From positions 20,255 to 84,254 of the forward strand of contig DAOULH010000024.1 in the NCBI GenBank assembly GCA_034420475.1: a stretch of 64,000 bases of DNA, written 5' to 3'. The DNA comes from Bin87 sp034420475 (GTDB lineage Bacteria > Chloroflexota > Dehalococcoidia > Lucifugimonadales > UBA3495). The position numbers and the translations under genes were made by a program. Positions 8,522 to 17,212 of this stretch are shown one piece after another. The number at the start of each line of letters is the position of its first letter. The stretch's first letter is position 1. The notes under the pieces are model-generated. The model was not told the DNA's origin. It saw nothing but the letters and a program-made list of their open reading frames with translations, and did not search any database.

Positions 8522-10804
8522 TCAGTCGGCGGCGATCCCCTCCGCGCTCCGTAGCGTTTCCACGTCGAAATCGATGTCCGCGTTTTCGCCATTCAGCGCG
8601 GCGAGCACGCGCTCGCCCGACAGCGGCAACTCCTTGACGCGGACGCCCACCGCATCGTACACCGCGTTGGCGATGGCGGCCGGCGGACCAAAGCCCGGCG
8701 GTTCTGCTACGGCCCGCGCCCCAAAGGGCCCGTCGGGCGCCGGCACGTTGATCAGCACGTTCTCCAGTTCCGGCAGGTCGATGGCCAGCGGCATCAGGTA
8801 CGACGCGAAAGAGGGATTCCGAACGGCCCCCGTCTCCGGATCAAACTGCTGGTCTTCGGTCAGGGCGCGGCCGATTCCCTGGACGACCCCGCCGTCAAGC
8901 TGGCCTTCGACGGCCATGGGGTTGATGGCCGTACCCACGTCCTGGGCCTGGATGTAGCGGAGCAACTTGACCTGTCCGGTTTGCCGGTCAACCTTGACCT
9001 CGGCGGCCTGGGCGGCAAACACCGGCGTGTAGGGCATGCTGGACAGCGCAGCGGTGCCGATGATGGGGCCGCCGCGAGAGGTGATGCTGGCGGCCGCCAG
9101 TTGCGCGAAGGTCAACCCCTGCGGCTCGTTGTCCATCACGTAGACGCGACCGTCCTCGCAGCCCAGCGCATCCTCCGGCAGACCCAGCCGCTCCGCGGCC
9201 AGGGCGGTGAGCTTCCGGACCGTGTCTTCGGCGGCGCGCTGCACCGCGGTGCCCTGGCTGTAGACGATGCGGCTGCCGCCCGATTGTCCAGTGTACGGTG
9301 CCAGGTCAGTGTCGCGCTTGGCTACGACTACCTTGTCCATGGGGATGCCCAGGGCCTCGGCCGCGATGGCGGCCAGGGAGGTATCGCTGCCCGAGATGTC
9401 AACCGAACCGGTGAGCAGGCTCACCGTGCCGTCGTCGTTCACGCTGATCGCCGCCGTGGACGGGCCGCTGCCGCTCCTCCACTCGCACAGGGCCAGGCCC
9501 ACGCCGTGGCCATCCTCCAGGTCGCGCGGCCAGTCGATCTTCTCCTTGATGGCCTCCAGGGTCTCCATGAGGCCGTTGGTGGGAACTACCGCCCCGCTCA
9601 CCGAGACGTCGCCTTCGCGCAGCGCGTTCTTGACGCGCAGGTCATACGGGTCCATCCCGATTTCGTGGGCGATGCGGTCCATGTGCGATTCCACGGCGAA
9701 GGTCATGTCGGCCACCCCGGAGGCCCGGTACGAACCGACGTAGATCTTGTTGGTGTACACGCCGTAGGAGCGCAGCCGGAAGTTGGGCACCCGGTAGGCT
9801 CCAATGCCGTGGCCGATGCCGGAGTTGGGACCGGCGCCCAGGTACGCGCCCACGTCGAAGATGGTGTAGGCCTCGCGGGCGGTGATCGTGCCGTCGCGCA
9901 TGACGCCGGAACGGATGTAGTTGGTCACCGGGAGCCGTGGGCCGTTCATGGTGAACACTTCCTCTCGGGTGTTCACCAGCTTCACGGGCCGCCCCGTCTT
10001 CATCGCCAGCAGGGCGGGGAAGGCTTCGAACGCCAGCCGCAGCTTCGCGCCAAACCCGCCGCCAAGTTCCATGGCAACCACGCGGATCCGGGACACCGGG
10101 ATCTCCAGGGCTCCCGCCAGCGCGGCCCGGATCTGATAGGGCCCCTGGGTGGAAGCGTAGATAACCAGCCGCCCGTTGGGTTCCACGTCGGCTACGCAGG
10201 CCATCGGTTCCAGGAAACCCTGGTTGATTCCCTGGGAGCGGTACACGTCCTCCACTACCACGTCGGCGTCTTTGAATGCTTGATCGACGTCGCCCCGGTC
10301 GGCGTCCAGCAGCGTGCTCACATTGTGTCCCAGCGTGAACCCGTATCCCTCGTAGTCTTCCAACTCCGGGTGAACCGTCGCCGCGCTCGAACCCATTGCG
10401 GACAGCGGGTTGACCACCGCCGGCAGGTCTTCGTATTCGACCTCGATCAACTCGATGGCTTCCTGCGCCGCGGCTTCGTCGTCCGCGGCCACAGCCACGA
10501 TCGGCTCGCCGACAAAATTGACCACCTCGCGCGGCATGACGTACCGGTCCCGCAGAGCGCCGGAGCCGAACCGAATATCGGGAAAATCCGTTCCGGTGAT
10601 GACGCACCGCACGCCCGGATGGGCTTCCGCTTTGCTGGTGTCCAGCCGGACGATCCGAGCATGGCTGCGCGTGCTGGGCAGCAGCTTGCAGGCCAGCATC
10701 CCCGGAAGGTACACGTCGGACGCATAGGTGGCGCGCCCGGTGACCTTGTCATAGGCATCGACGCGAGGGTGATTGCGCTCCAATACTTTGAACTGCGTTG
10801 TCAT
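8522..10804 (-). CDS. Xanthine dehydrogenase/aldehyde oxidase-family large subunit (molybdopterin-binding)
   Basis: The 760-residue molybdenum-cofactor subunit of a three-part hydroxylase. Seen are the N-terminal domain HPRVDAYDKVTGRATYASDV, the Mo-site loop ELGGGFGAKLR, and AVAEPPGFGPPAAIANAV near the C-terminus, whose glutamate matches the catalytic base of the family. The active-site loop, usually AYRGAGR (or AYRCSFR in CO dehydrogenase), reads SYRASGVADM here. An ATG 15 bases upstream is in frame, but GGAGG lies between the two ATGs, so the start at 10804 is preferred. Last gene of the operon, 34 bp after the iron-sulfur subunit. Substrate unknown; it is not form I CO dehydrogenase. Confidence 0.9.
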   Translation of the reverse strand: MTTQFKVLERNHPRVDAYDKVTGRATYASDVYLPGMLACKLLPSTRSHARIVRLDTSKAEAHPGVRCVITGTDFPDIRFGSGALRDRYVMPREVVNFVGEPIVAVAADDEAAAQEAIELIEVEYEDLPAVVNPLSAMGSSAATVHPELEDYEGYGFTLGHNVSTLLDADRGDVDQAFKDADVVVEDVYRSQGINQGFLEPMACVADVEPNGRLVIYASTQGPYQIRAALAGALEIPVSRIRVVAMELGGGFGAKLRLAFEAFPALLAMKTGRPVKLVNTREEVFTMNGPRLPVTNYIRSGVMRDGTITAREAYTIFDVGAYLGAGPNSGIGHGIGAYRVPNFRLRSYGVYTNKIYVGSYRASGVADMTFAVESHMDRIAHEIGMDPYDLRVKNALREGDVSVSGAVVPTNGLMETLEAIKEKIDWPRDLEDGHGVGLALCEWRSGSGPSTAAISVNDDGTVSLLTGSVDISGSDTSLAAIAAEALGIPMDKVVVAKRDTDLAPYTGQSGGSRIVYSQGTAVQRAAEDTVRKLTALAAERLGLPEDALGCEDGRVYVMDNEPQGLTFAQLAAASITSRGGPIIGTAALSSMPYTPVFAAQAAEVKVDRQTGQVKLLRYIQAQDVGTAINPMAVEGQLDGGVVQGIGRALTEDQQFDPETGAVRNPSFASYLMPLAIDLPELENVLINVPAPDGPFGARAVAEPPGFGPPAAIANAVYDAVGVRVKELPLSGERVLAALNGENADIDFDVETLRSAEGIAAD

Positions 10805-10838
10805 TGCATTTGCCTCCATCGTTGCTGGAGCGGAATGA

Positions 10839-11315
10839 TTAGCGGGTTTCCCTCATTTCCTGCGCCGCGGCCATGACGGCCTCGACCACACGCGCGTAGC
10901 CCGTGCACCGGCACAGGTTGCCGCCGATGGCGAAACGGACGTCTTCTTCGGTGGGGTTCGGATTGTCCTGTAGAAACCCCGTGGCCGACATGATCAGCCC
11001 CGGAATGCAGAACCCGCATTGCAGGCCGCCATGCTCCACGAAGGCTTTCTGCACCGGACTGAGGCGGTCCACGCCGGCCAGTCCCTCGATGGTGGTGATG
11101 GCGGAATCGTGAGCGCTGTGGGCCAGCACCAGGCATGAAGTCACGGGCTTGCCGTCCATCAATACGGTACAGGCTCCGCAGTCGCCTTCGTCGCAGCCCT
11201 TCTTGGTTCCGGTCAACTGGGCCTCGTCGCGCAGACAGTCCAGCAGGGAGTAGTAGGGTTCCACCAGCATCAAACGGTTTTCGCCGTTGACGTTCAGGTT
11301 GAGCGGCTGTTTCAT
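10839..11315 (-). CDS. [2Fe-2S] subunit of molybdenum hydroxylase
   Basis: The 158-residue electron-transfer subunit. It holds two cluster motifs: the ferredoxin-like CDEGDCGACT...C near residues 40-60, and the helical-domain CGFC and CRC motifs near residues 99-139. It carries electrons from the Mo site to FAD. A GAGG ribosome site lies 9 bases upstream of the ATG. It sits between the FAD and Mo subunits with gaps of 20 and 34 bp, the usual three-gene order. Confidence 0.95.
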   Translation of the reverse strand: MKQPLNLNVNGENRLMLVEPYYSLLDCLRDEAQLTGTKKGCDEGDCGACTVLMDGKPVTSCLVLAHSAHDSAITTIEGLAGVDRLSPVQKAFVEHGGLQCGFCIPGLIMSATGFLQDNPNPTEEDVRFAIGGNLCRCTGYARVVEAVMAAAQEMRETR

Positions 11316-11335
11316 TTCATCAACCTCGCGGGCCG

Positions 11336-12256
11336 TTACCAGGCGGTTTGCACGGCCAGGCGTCGGATGTCGTCAAAATCGGATACACCGCCGACAGCGG
11401 TTGCCGCGGCGTGTCTCAGCGTGCGCTCGGCGAGAACCTGGGCGATTTCCCGGCGATACTCCGCGCCGCTGCGCACGTCGGCGATGGGGCGGGAAGACTG
11501 GGCCGCCAGCCGCGCCGACTCGGCGATATTTTCGTCGGTGGGAATCTGGCCGACCAGGCGGCCCTCGGCTCCAAATGCCCGTATCGGCGTGGGGGCGACC
11601 GCGCCCAGGGCGATCCTTACCGAGGCGCAGGTCCCGTCGGATCCGATGCTCATCACGGAAGCGGCGCCCACGGCGGATATGTCCATCGCCCCGCGCGGGC
11701 TGTGCTTGATGTACAGGCCGCCCGAGTTCGGCGGGGGAGTGGGCAGCCGCAACTCGGTTATGATCTCCCCGGCAGCGAGGGCGATTTGACCCGGCCCGAC
11801 GAATACTTCAGTGAGCGGCAACCAGCGCTCACCGCTGGACCCCACGATGCGACATTGGGCATCGTAGGCCAGCAGCGCCGGCAGCGTGTCGCCCGCTGGC
11901 GAGGCGTTGCAAACGTTGCCGACGACAGTGGCAAGATTGCGCACCTGAACCCCGGCAAAGGCAGTAGCGCCGGCAGCCAGTGCGGGATAACGAGTTCGCA
12001 CCGTGGCGTTCTGCTCAATGTCCTGGACCGTGACCATCGCGCCGATGGACAGGCCGTCGTCATCGTTGAACCGCAAACCGTCCAATCCGGGAACGTGCTG
12101 CATGCAAACCACGATCTCGGGTCTCCAAACGCCGGTGCGCCAGCGAACCAGGAAATCGGTGCTGCCAGCCACGAGGCGCGCCCGGGCGCCGTGTTCCTCC
12201 AGCATCCCGAGCGCCTCATCCAGCGAGTGCGGCTCCAGGTAGTCGAAACGAGCCAT
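11336..12256 (-). CDS. FAD-binding subunit of molybdenum hydroxylase
   Basis: The 306-residue CoxM/XdhB-type flavoprotein subunit. The FAD pyrophosphate motifs are LVAGSTDFL near residue 27 and TVVGNVCNASPAGD near residue 108, close to the family's AGGT and TIGGN patterns. It passes electrons from the [2Fe-2S] subunit to an unknown acceptor. First gene of the operon and transcribed from a consensus promoter at 12334-12362. No XdhC-type maturation gene is in the immediate neighbourhood. Confidence 0.9.
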   Translation of the reverse strand: MARFDYLEPHSLDEALGMLEEHGARARLVAGSTDFLVRWRTGVWRPEIVVCMQHVPGLDGLRFNDDDGLSIGAMVTVQDIEQNATVRTRYPALAAGATAFAGVQVRNLATVVGNVCNASPAGDTLPALLAYDAQCRIVGSSGERWLPLTEVFVGPGQIALAAGEIITELRLPTPPPNSGGLYIKHSPRGAMDISAVGAASVMSIGSDGTCASVRIALGAVAPTPIRAFGAEGRLVGQIPTDENIAESARLAAQSSRPIADVRSGAEYRREIAQVLAERTLRHAAATAVGGVSDFDDIRRLAVQTAW

Positions 12257-12333
12257 ATCAGCCCTCCAACGCCGACACCGTTGGAGCGGGCAGTCTCAAA
12301 GCGGCAGATCCCGCCCGGCGTCGGTCTGCGCGG

Positions 12334-12362
12334 ATTATATGGCGGGCGGAAAACCGGGTCAA
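12334..12362 (-). promoter_or_regulatory. Sigma-A type promoter of the molybdenum hydroxylase operon
   Basis: On the minus strand, TTGACC (12362-12357) and TATAAT (12339-12334) are separated by exactly 17 bp. The predicted start of transcription is near 12327, about 70 bases before the FAD-subunit ATG. This is close to the bacterial consensus. Confidence 0.75.
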
Positions 12363-12403
12363 CGAACCCGCAACGCGAATCAACAGGGGCGCGAACCTGA
12401 AGC

Positions 12404-12528
12404 GCACCCAGTTTCACTCGAACCGTCATTGCGAGCGAAGCGCGGCAATCTCGTCAGGGTAACGGACGCTACTGCGGGAACGAGATCGCCACGTCCGCTA
12501 CGCTCCTCGCGATGACAAACTGGGCACG
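12404..12528. repeat. MITE-like palindromic repeat, type 1 (copy a)
   Basis: A roughly 125-bp imperfect palindrome. Outer ends GCACCCAGTTT and AAACTGGGCAC enclose GTCATTGCGAGCG and CTCGCGATGAC. The same layout recurs at 42209-42331 and 49799-49923. It fills most of the gap between the hydroxylase operon promoter and the upstream fusion gene. Confidence 0.8.
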
Positions 12529-12555
12529 GGCGCGACCCGAAACTGAAATTCGCAA

Positions 12556-12575
12556 GGGCGGGATCACTCCCGCCC
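12556..12575 (-). terminator. Terminator-like hairpin after the fusion gene
   Basis: An 8-bp perfect stem (12556-12563 with 12568-12575) with loop TCAC, 34 bp downstream of the fusion gene's stop. On the minus strand it is followed by TTGCGAATTT, a weak T tract. It suggests that the fusion gene and the hydroxylase operon are separate transcripts. Confidence 0.5.
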
Positions 12576-12608
12576 CTATGGATGCGCCGTGGTATTTGCG
12601 GCCGGCAA

Positions 12609-14720
12609 TCAGTGGTTGCCGTTGCCGTAAGGCTCGATCAACACCCGCAGCGTGCCGTCGTTTTCCTTGCGCTGGGTCAGCAGGCGGTGTCCGGCTTGCT
12701 CGGCCCAATAAACAACGTCGTAGATGTTGAGGGCGTCGTGGAGGATGGCCTCGACGAATGAAGCGCGGTCGTATTCCATCTGGCGGCTCAACGCGGCGAT
12801 GACGCCGGCGCAGTTCTTGCCGCGGCCGTCGATCACGGTCCAGCCGTTTCCGTGGCCGTTGCCATTTCCATTGCCGTTCCCATATCCGTTGCCGCCGGGC
12901 GCAACGCCCACCGGAGCGCGCACGTCAATCACGCCGCTCTTGCGGAGGTCCAGCTGCTCCTTGAAGTAGGCGACCGCTTCCCAGGCCACGGCGCGATCCC
13001 GCTCTCCGCTGGAACACACGGCGCCGCGAACACCGACGATGTCGGGGTTGATGCGGGCCAGTTCGTCCAGGTTGTCCAGCTTGAGATGCCCGCTGAGCGC
13101 GGTGCTCAGGCCCGCCTGCTTGGCCTCCATCACCATGTCCCGCAGCACGGGTTCCGGCATGAAGTCGAACAGGTTCCGCCCGTCCTTGGTCAGCGTGTCG
13201 ATCAGGAAACCGTCGCACTCGCCGTCGATGGCCAACTGGACCATCAGGTGGGGATCGAGGCCGCCTTCGAAGAGCAGGTTGTCGGCGAACAGCGAGCCGA
13301 TCAGCTTGGTCTCGGCGTTGCCGATGGCGGCGCGGGATTCCCGCAGCACCTCAACGGCGGTTTCGTAGTCCGCAACCTGGAAGCCGACTTTGACCGAGGT
13401 AGCGTCCATCAAGGCGGCGGCGTGGACTGCCATGGCGACGGTGCCCGGTTGGTTGGGCACGACGCCGAGGGTAACGCTGACGTGCTTTTCGGGGGAGATG
13501 AGCTCCCGCACTTCCCGGACCAGGCTGGGGTGTGCCGAGCCCACCAGGGCTTCCTGGAGGTTTTTCAGGTCGATGATATCGGCGCCGCCCCGGTCGGCTT
13601 CCAGCGCCTCGGCCTTGTTCTGGGCGCTCACCAGCAGCATCATCCCGGATTCGGAAAGGCCACTCCTCCCATCGCGCGCGCCGTTGCCATTGAGCCAGGG
13701 AGCGTGCGGGCGCCCGCGGATCACTTCGCGGGTTGGTATAGCCGGCGCTGCGGCCCGTAGGAGCAGGGGTTCCAGCTCGCTCCACAGTTCGGCCTTCTCC
13801 TCGTGAGTCAGGTCATGCAGAGGCGCGCGGACGCTGCCGCCGGCCATGCCCATCATTTCGCCCCAGGCTTTGCACATGGACACCGGGAGCGCGCCGCCGG
13901 TCTTTTTCATGGTGCCGCCCCACCACTTGTCGGACAGCGCCTTGATGTCCTTCAGGTAGCGGTTATAGAAGTCCACATCGAGGTCGCCGGCGGTGGCGCG
14001 GTCGATGAACTGGGTGTAGTAGTTGTGCCGCGGGGTGTCGAACCGCCAGTCGGAGGTGTTGGCGAACATCACCTGCTGGTGGAAGCCCAGTTCCCTGGCC
14101 TTGTGGAATATCCATTCGTCGGGCGTGCTGATGATCGCGTCGCGGCCCACCAGGAGGTGGGTTTCAATGGAGATCTGCTGGTTGAAGCTGGCCTCTTTTA
14201 CGCCGACGACGTTGGGGATGGCGCACAGCCGCTTCAAACCCTGGGGGCTGATGGTGATGCCGAACTGGGGCGAGTTGTAAAACATCATCGCAAGCTCGGT
14301 GTTTTCGGCGACCTGGCGCACGAAATCGACCACCTGGTCCTCGGTCTTGGTCACCATGTAGGAGGGAGCGATGATCAGCAGGTCGAAGCCCCGGCGTTCG
14401 GCGTGCTGGGCCAACGCAATGCTCTCTCGCAGCGAGGTGTCGGTCACGTGGGCGCCGATGAGCCAATGACCGGCGGCTTCGTCGGCGACCGTATCCATAA
14501 CCAGACGACGCTCGCCTTCGGTCAGGCTCCAGAATTCGCCCATGTTCCAGGTGCAACCGCCGCCGCGCACGCCCAAACTCTGAACGTGACGAATGTTCCG
14601 GCGGAGACCGTCGGTGTCCACCTGGTTGTCCGGCGTGAAGGGCGTGACCAGCGTGGTCCATTGCCCCTTCAAGGTTTGCCAGGCCCATTCCTGCGCTTCA
14701 TGCTTGCGGTAACCGGCCAT
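12609..14720 (-). CDS. Three-domain fusion: DHDPS/NAL-family aldolase + MfnB-like domain + TusA-like domain
   Basis: A 703-residue protein with three apparent enzyme modules. Residues about 15-325 are a dihydrodipicolinate synthase/N-acetylneuraminate lyase barrel with the FYNSP tyrosine (Tyr148) and a Schiff-base lysine in VVGVKEAS (Lys175). Residues about 359-588 match (5-formylfuran-3-yl)methyl phosphate synthase (MfnB) of methanofuran synthesis: GGADIIDLKN (Asp384, Lys386), TLGVVPNQPGT, TSVKVG (Lys444), DTLTKDGRNLFDF (Asp508, Lys512) and IVGVRGAVC. A Gly/Asn linker (about 609-626) leads to a TusA-like sulfur carrier, VIDGRGKNC (Cys637) to GTLRVLIEP, lacking the usual CPxP prolines. GGAGG lies 9 bases before the ATG. 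The domain calls rest on remembered motifs; the combined function is unknown. Confidence 0.8.
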   Translation of the reverse strand: MAGYRKHEAQEWAWQTLKGQWTTLVTPFTPDNQVDTDGLRRNIRHVQSLGVRGGGCTWNMGEFWSLTEGERRLVMDTVADEAAGHWLIGAHVTDTSLRESIALAQHAERRGFDLLIIAPSYMVTKTEDQVVDFVRQVAENTELAMMFYNSPQFGITISPQGLKRLCAIPNVVGVKEASFNQQISIETHLLVGRDAIISTPDEWIFHKARELGFHQQVMFANTSDWRFDTPRHNYYTQFIDRATAGDLDVDFYNRYLKDIKALSDKWWGGTMKKTGGALPVSMCKAWGEMMGMAGGSVRAPLHDLTHEEKAELWSELEPLLLRAAAPAIPTREVIRGRPHAPWLNGNGARDGRSGLSESGMMLLVSAQNKAEALEADRGGADIIDLKNLQEALVGSAHPSLVREVRELISPEKHVSVTLGVVPNQPGTVAMAVHAAALMDATSVKVGFQVADYETAVEVLRESRAAIGNAETKLIGSLFADNLLFEGGLDPHLMVQLAIDGECDGFLIDTLTKDGRNLFDFMPEPVLRDMVMEAKQAGLSTALSGHLKLDNLDELARINPDIVGVRGAVCSSGERDRAVAWEAVAYFKEQLDLRKSGVIDVRAPVGVAPGGNGYGNGNGNGNGHGNGWTVIDGRGKNCAGVIAALSRQMEYDRASFVEAILHDALNIYDVVYWAEQAGHRLLTQRKENDGTLRVLIEPYGNGNH

Positions 14721-14861
14721 GATAAAAAGCCTCCAACGACAATTGCCGTAGCTTGTAAGACATCAATGCGGACAGCCGGCGACAAGCCCGGCGGTATAAT
14801 CCGCTTGGCAAATCACAGTGTACGGGCGGACTTGCGATGCCGTCAACAAACGCCGGTCCTC

Positions 14862-15016
14862 GTAACTGTTCAGACTTCAGGGGGTTGACATTGCGAGGCG
14901 CTTGCGCCGTGGCAATCTCGCCGCCGCCGCAACGTCTGTCCCAAAGGCCCCCGGCGCCAACGAGATTGCCGCGCTGCGCTCGCAATGACACTTTCCCCGC
15001 AACTCTGAACGGTTAC
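14862..15016. repeat. MITE-like palindromic repeat, type 2 (copy a)
   Basis: A 155-bp element bounded by the inverted ends GTAACTGTTCAGA and TCTGAACGGTTAC. Its core starts CATTGCGAGGCGCTTGCGCC and ends GCGCTCGCAATGAC. Similar elements lie at 46270-46429 and 48519-48680. Confidence 0.8.
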
Positions 15017-15027
15017 CGGTCCTCGTG

Positions 15028-15172
15028 CAGGGCCTTTTCAAAGTCGCTACGAGCGGTCTTTCACTCCTAATCGTCATTCCCGCGAAAGCGGGAATCCAAG
15101 AACGTTTCTGTTCATGGGGTCTCTGGATTCCTGCTTGCGCAGGAATGACGGGTTGACTTTGAAAAGGCCCTG
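15028..15172. repeat. MITE-like element with CAGGGCCTTTTCAAAGTC ends and target duplication
   Basis: A 145-bp element whose 18-bp ends (15028-15045 and 15155-15172) are perfect inverted repeats. Its interior has GTCATTCCCGCGAAAGCGGGAAT and a second, similar hairpin half. The sequence GGTCCTCGTG is present directly on both sides (15018-15027 and 15172-15181), as expected of a transposition target duplication. A related left half lies at 52981-53036. Confidence 0.8.
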
Positions 15173-15463
15173 GTCCTCGTGCGTGCCCACTTTCGTAAAC
15201 CGTCAGAAACAGGATTTGCGGGATTTTTATGATTGGGCATGATGGGGAGAATTCCATCACAGAACGGTTCCAATCCTGATGATCCCCAAACCTTGAAACT
15301 CCTGCTGCTGACGGTTCTCCGCCGCAAACTGGGTACGCGCCAGGATGGTAACCTGTCGTGTCGCCCCGTCCGTGATCCGTTTTGTTTAGACACCCTCTGA
15401 AGTTGCCAACCCGCCAAGCGCTGCTCGATTGCACCGGGAACTGAAAGGTCGTACACGTACGTC

Positions 15464-17164
15464 ATGCTTGCGGAAGGTTTCGTTTTCCCGGGGATTGGCG
15501 CGCTGTTCAGTCTCGCCGCAGAGACAGGAGAGCTTCGCCAGTCGCTGCTGTCCCTGGGCCTGCTGATTATCGTCGCCAAGTTGGCAGAGGGCATCTTCCG
15601 TCGTCTGCACCTGAATTCCATTGTGGCCTACGCGGCTGCCGGCATCCTGCTGGGCCCGGCTCTGGAATCGCTGGTCGGTTGGTCAGTCCACCCCACCGGG
15701 CACATTGATCTCTTGCTGACCATCGGGGTCTTCGTCTTCTTTTTCCTCATCGGCCTGGATGAAATAGACATTTCGAGTTTCGTGGCAACTCTCCGGGGCC
15801 GCTATTTTGTGGCCGCCCTGCTGTCAGTGCTTTGCTCATTGGGCGCCTCGTTGCTGGTCACCACCGGCGCGGTTCATGATTTCGGCATCCATCTGGACTT
15901 CACGCAAGCCCTGGCGTTGGCGGGAATACTGTCCATGAGCAGCCTGGGCATTGTCGCCAAGGTGTTGGCTGACGACGGACGGCTGCGCGAACCCGTCGGG
16001 CTGCAGATTTTCACCGTGGTGGTCATAGCCGAGCTGATCGCCCTCCTGATAATCGGTTTCAACATCGGCGAACACGTCCACGAGGTGTCGGTTTCCGGCA
16101 TCTTGATACTGTTGGGCAAGATCGTCTGCTTTGCTGGGGCATCCTGGCTTTTGTCGTCCCGAGTGCTGCCGCCATTAGTTGCGCTGCTGCAACGGGTGAT
16201 ACGGGTGCCGCAGCTTTCCCTGGGCTTGCTGCTGGGCGTTCTGTTCCTGATGGTGGACGCCGCCGAGGTCATGGGATTGCACGGGACCCTGGGCGCACTG
16301 CTGTTTGGAGCCTCCCTCACCGGCCTGCCCTACCAGGTCCGCCGTGAAATCATGCCGGGGCTGCGCAGCACCGCCGAGGGTTTGTTTGTGCCCCTATTCT
16401 TCGCCTCGGCCGGACTGTATTTCACGTTTTCATTCGCCGGCTTGCCCGTGTTGACCATGACCGCGCTGGCCCTTATCCCCCTGGCCGGCAACTTCATGGG
16501 GGCTTTCATTGGCGCCTACGTATCCCGGCTCGTCGCTCCTTACGCCGTCGCATTTGGACTGATGGGCAAGGGCGTGGCTGAAATCGCGCTGCTGCTGGTG
16601 CTTCGAGAGACCGGGAGCATCGACGAGGGCGTCTTCTCGTTCCTGGTGCTGGTGATGTTCGTCTATTTGCTGCTGATGCCTTCCGTGATCAGCTTTGCCG
16701 TTGGCCGGGCCAGTCGTCACGCGGACCCAGGCATTGGAGTGAACGATGTTCCTCGTGGCGTTATCCGCTTTGCGTTGAACGAAATCACGGTGCAAGACAT
16801 TCTTGATCGGACGCGCCGTTATCCGGGCCCGGCGGTGACGGTGCGCGACCTGACCGAGCGGTGGGTCACGCCGGACCAGCACGATTACGTGGTGGTGGAT
16901 AACGGATCACTGTCCGGCATCGTGTCCCTGGGCATGTTGCGCTATTTGCCGGAAGGCGCCTGGATGCGGACCACCCTGGAACAGGTGATGCGCCGTGAAA
17001 CTCCGTTGGCGTGGTCCGACGAGCACGTTGAGGACGTGTTTCAGAGGATGACTGAGAACCATTTGACGGCGATTCCAGTCATTGACCGGGAATCGGAGAG
17101 GTTTCTGGGAGCGTTGACCACTCATGATGTGGTGGACCTGGTGGTGAACAAAGGCCGGAGGTAG
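15464..17164 (+). CDS. Kef-type cation:proton antiporter with C-terminal CBS domains
   Basis: A 566-residue CPA2-family transporter. About residues 15-425 form the hydrophobic antiporter domain with roughly 12 helices, including VFFFLIGLDEIDISSF near residue 90 and FFASAGLYFTF, typical of KefB/KefC and NapA-like proteins. It probably exchanges K+ or Na+ for H+. In place of the usual RCK/TrkA-N domain, residues about 437-563 look like a pair of CBS modules (VQDILDRTRRY..., LTAIPVIDRESERFLGALTTHDVVDLV), suggesting control by adenine nucleotides. No strong ribosome site is visible before the chosen ATG. Confidence 0.85.
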   Translation: MLAEGFVFPGIGALFSLAAETGELRQSLLSLGLLIIVAKLAEGIFRRLHLNSIVAYAAAGILLGPALESLVGWSVHPTGHIDLLLTIGVFVFFFLIGLDEIDISSFVATLRGRYFVAALLSVLCSLGASLLVTTGAVHDFGIHLDFTQALALAGILSMSSLGIVAKVLADDGRLREPVGLQIFTVVVIAELIALLIIGFNIGEHVHEVSVSGILILLGKIVCFAGASWLLSSRVLPPLVALLQRVIRVPQLSLGLLLGVLFLMVDAAEVMGLHGTLGALLFGASLTGLPYQVRREIMPGLRSTAEGLFVPLFFASAGLYFTFSFAGLPVLTMTALALIPLAGNFMGAFIGAYVSRLVAPYAVAFGLMGKGVAEIALLLVLRETGSIDEGVFSFLVLVMFVYLLLMPSVISFAVGRASRHADPGIGVNDVPRGVIRFALNEITVQDILDRTRRYPGPAVTVRDLTERWVTPDQHDYVVVDNGSLSGIVSLGMLRYLPEGAWMRTTLEQVMRRETPLAWSDEHVEDVFQRMTENHLTAIPVIDRESERFLGALTTHDVVDLVVNKGRR

Positions 17165-17212
17165 TTCCCGCCCGACGGCGAAAACCGACTCTGTCGAGCA
17201 ACGCCCCTTCAG

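Larger units (their letters stand above)
14721..15463. other. Gene-free interval of about 740 bp filled with nested repeats
   Basis: No convincing coding sequence was seen. The interval holds a type 2 MITE-like repeat (14862-15016), a second element (15028-15172) inserted beside it with a target duplication, a half copy of the CAGGATTT repeat near 15201-15228, and an isolated right-end fragment of the type 1 repeat (AAACTGGGTACG) near 15328-15340. The promoter of the fusion gene should lie at its left edge and that of the antiporter gene at its right edge, but neither is clear. Confidence 0.7.

Noticed and set aside
9642..10607. Long open frame inside the hydroxylase large-subunit gene
   Set aside because: Arg/Gly-rich composition and full overlap with a well-supported gene mark it as a GC-driven shadow. 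Other long overlapping frames (for example 655-1524, 20783-22744 and 42450-45065) were discarded for the same reason.
14877..15434. Open frame of 185 codons between the fusion and antiporter genes
   Set aside because: It runs through three repeat elements, and its peptide (FRGND, HSCASRNP-like strings) is the translation of those repeats.
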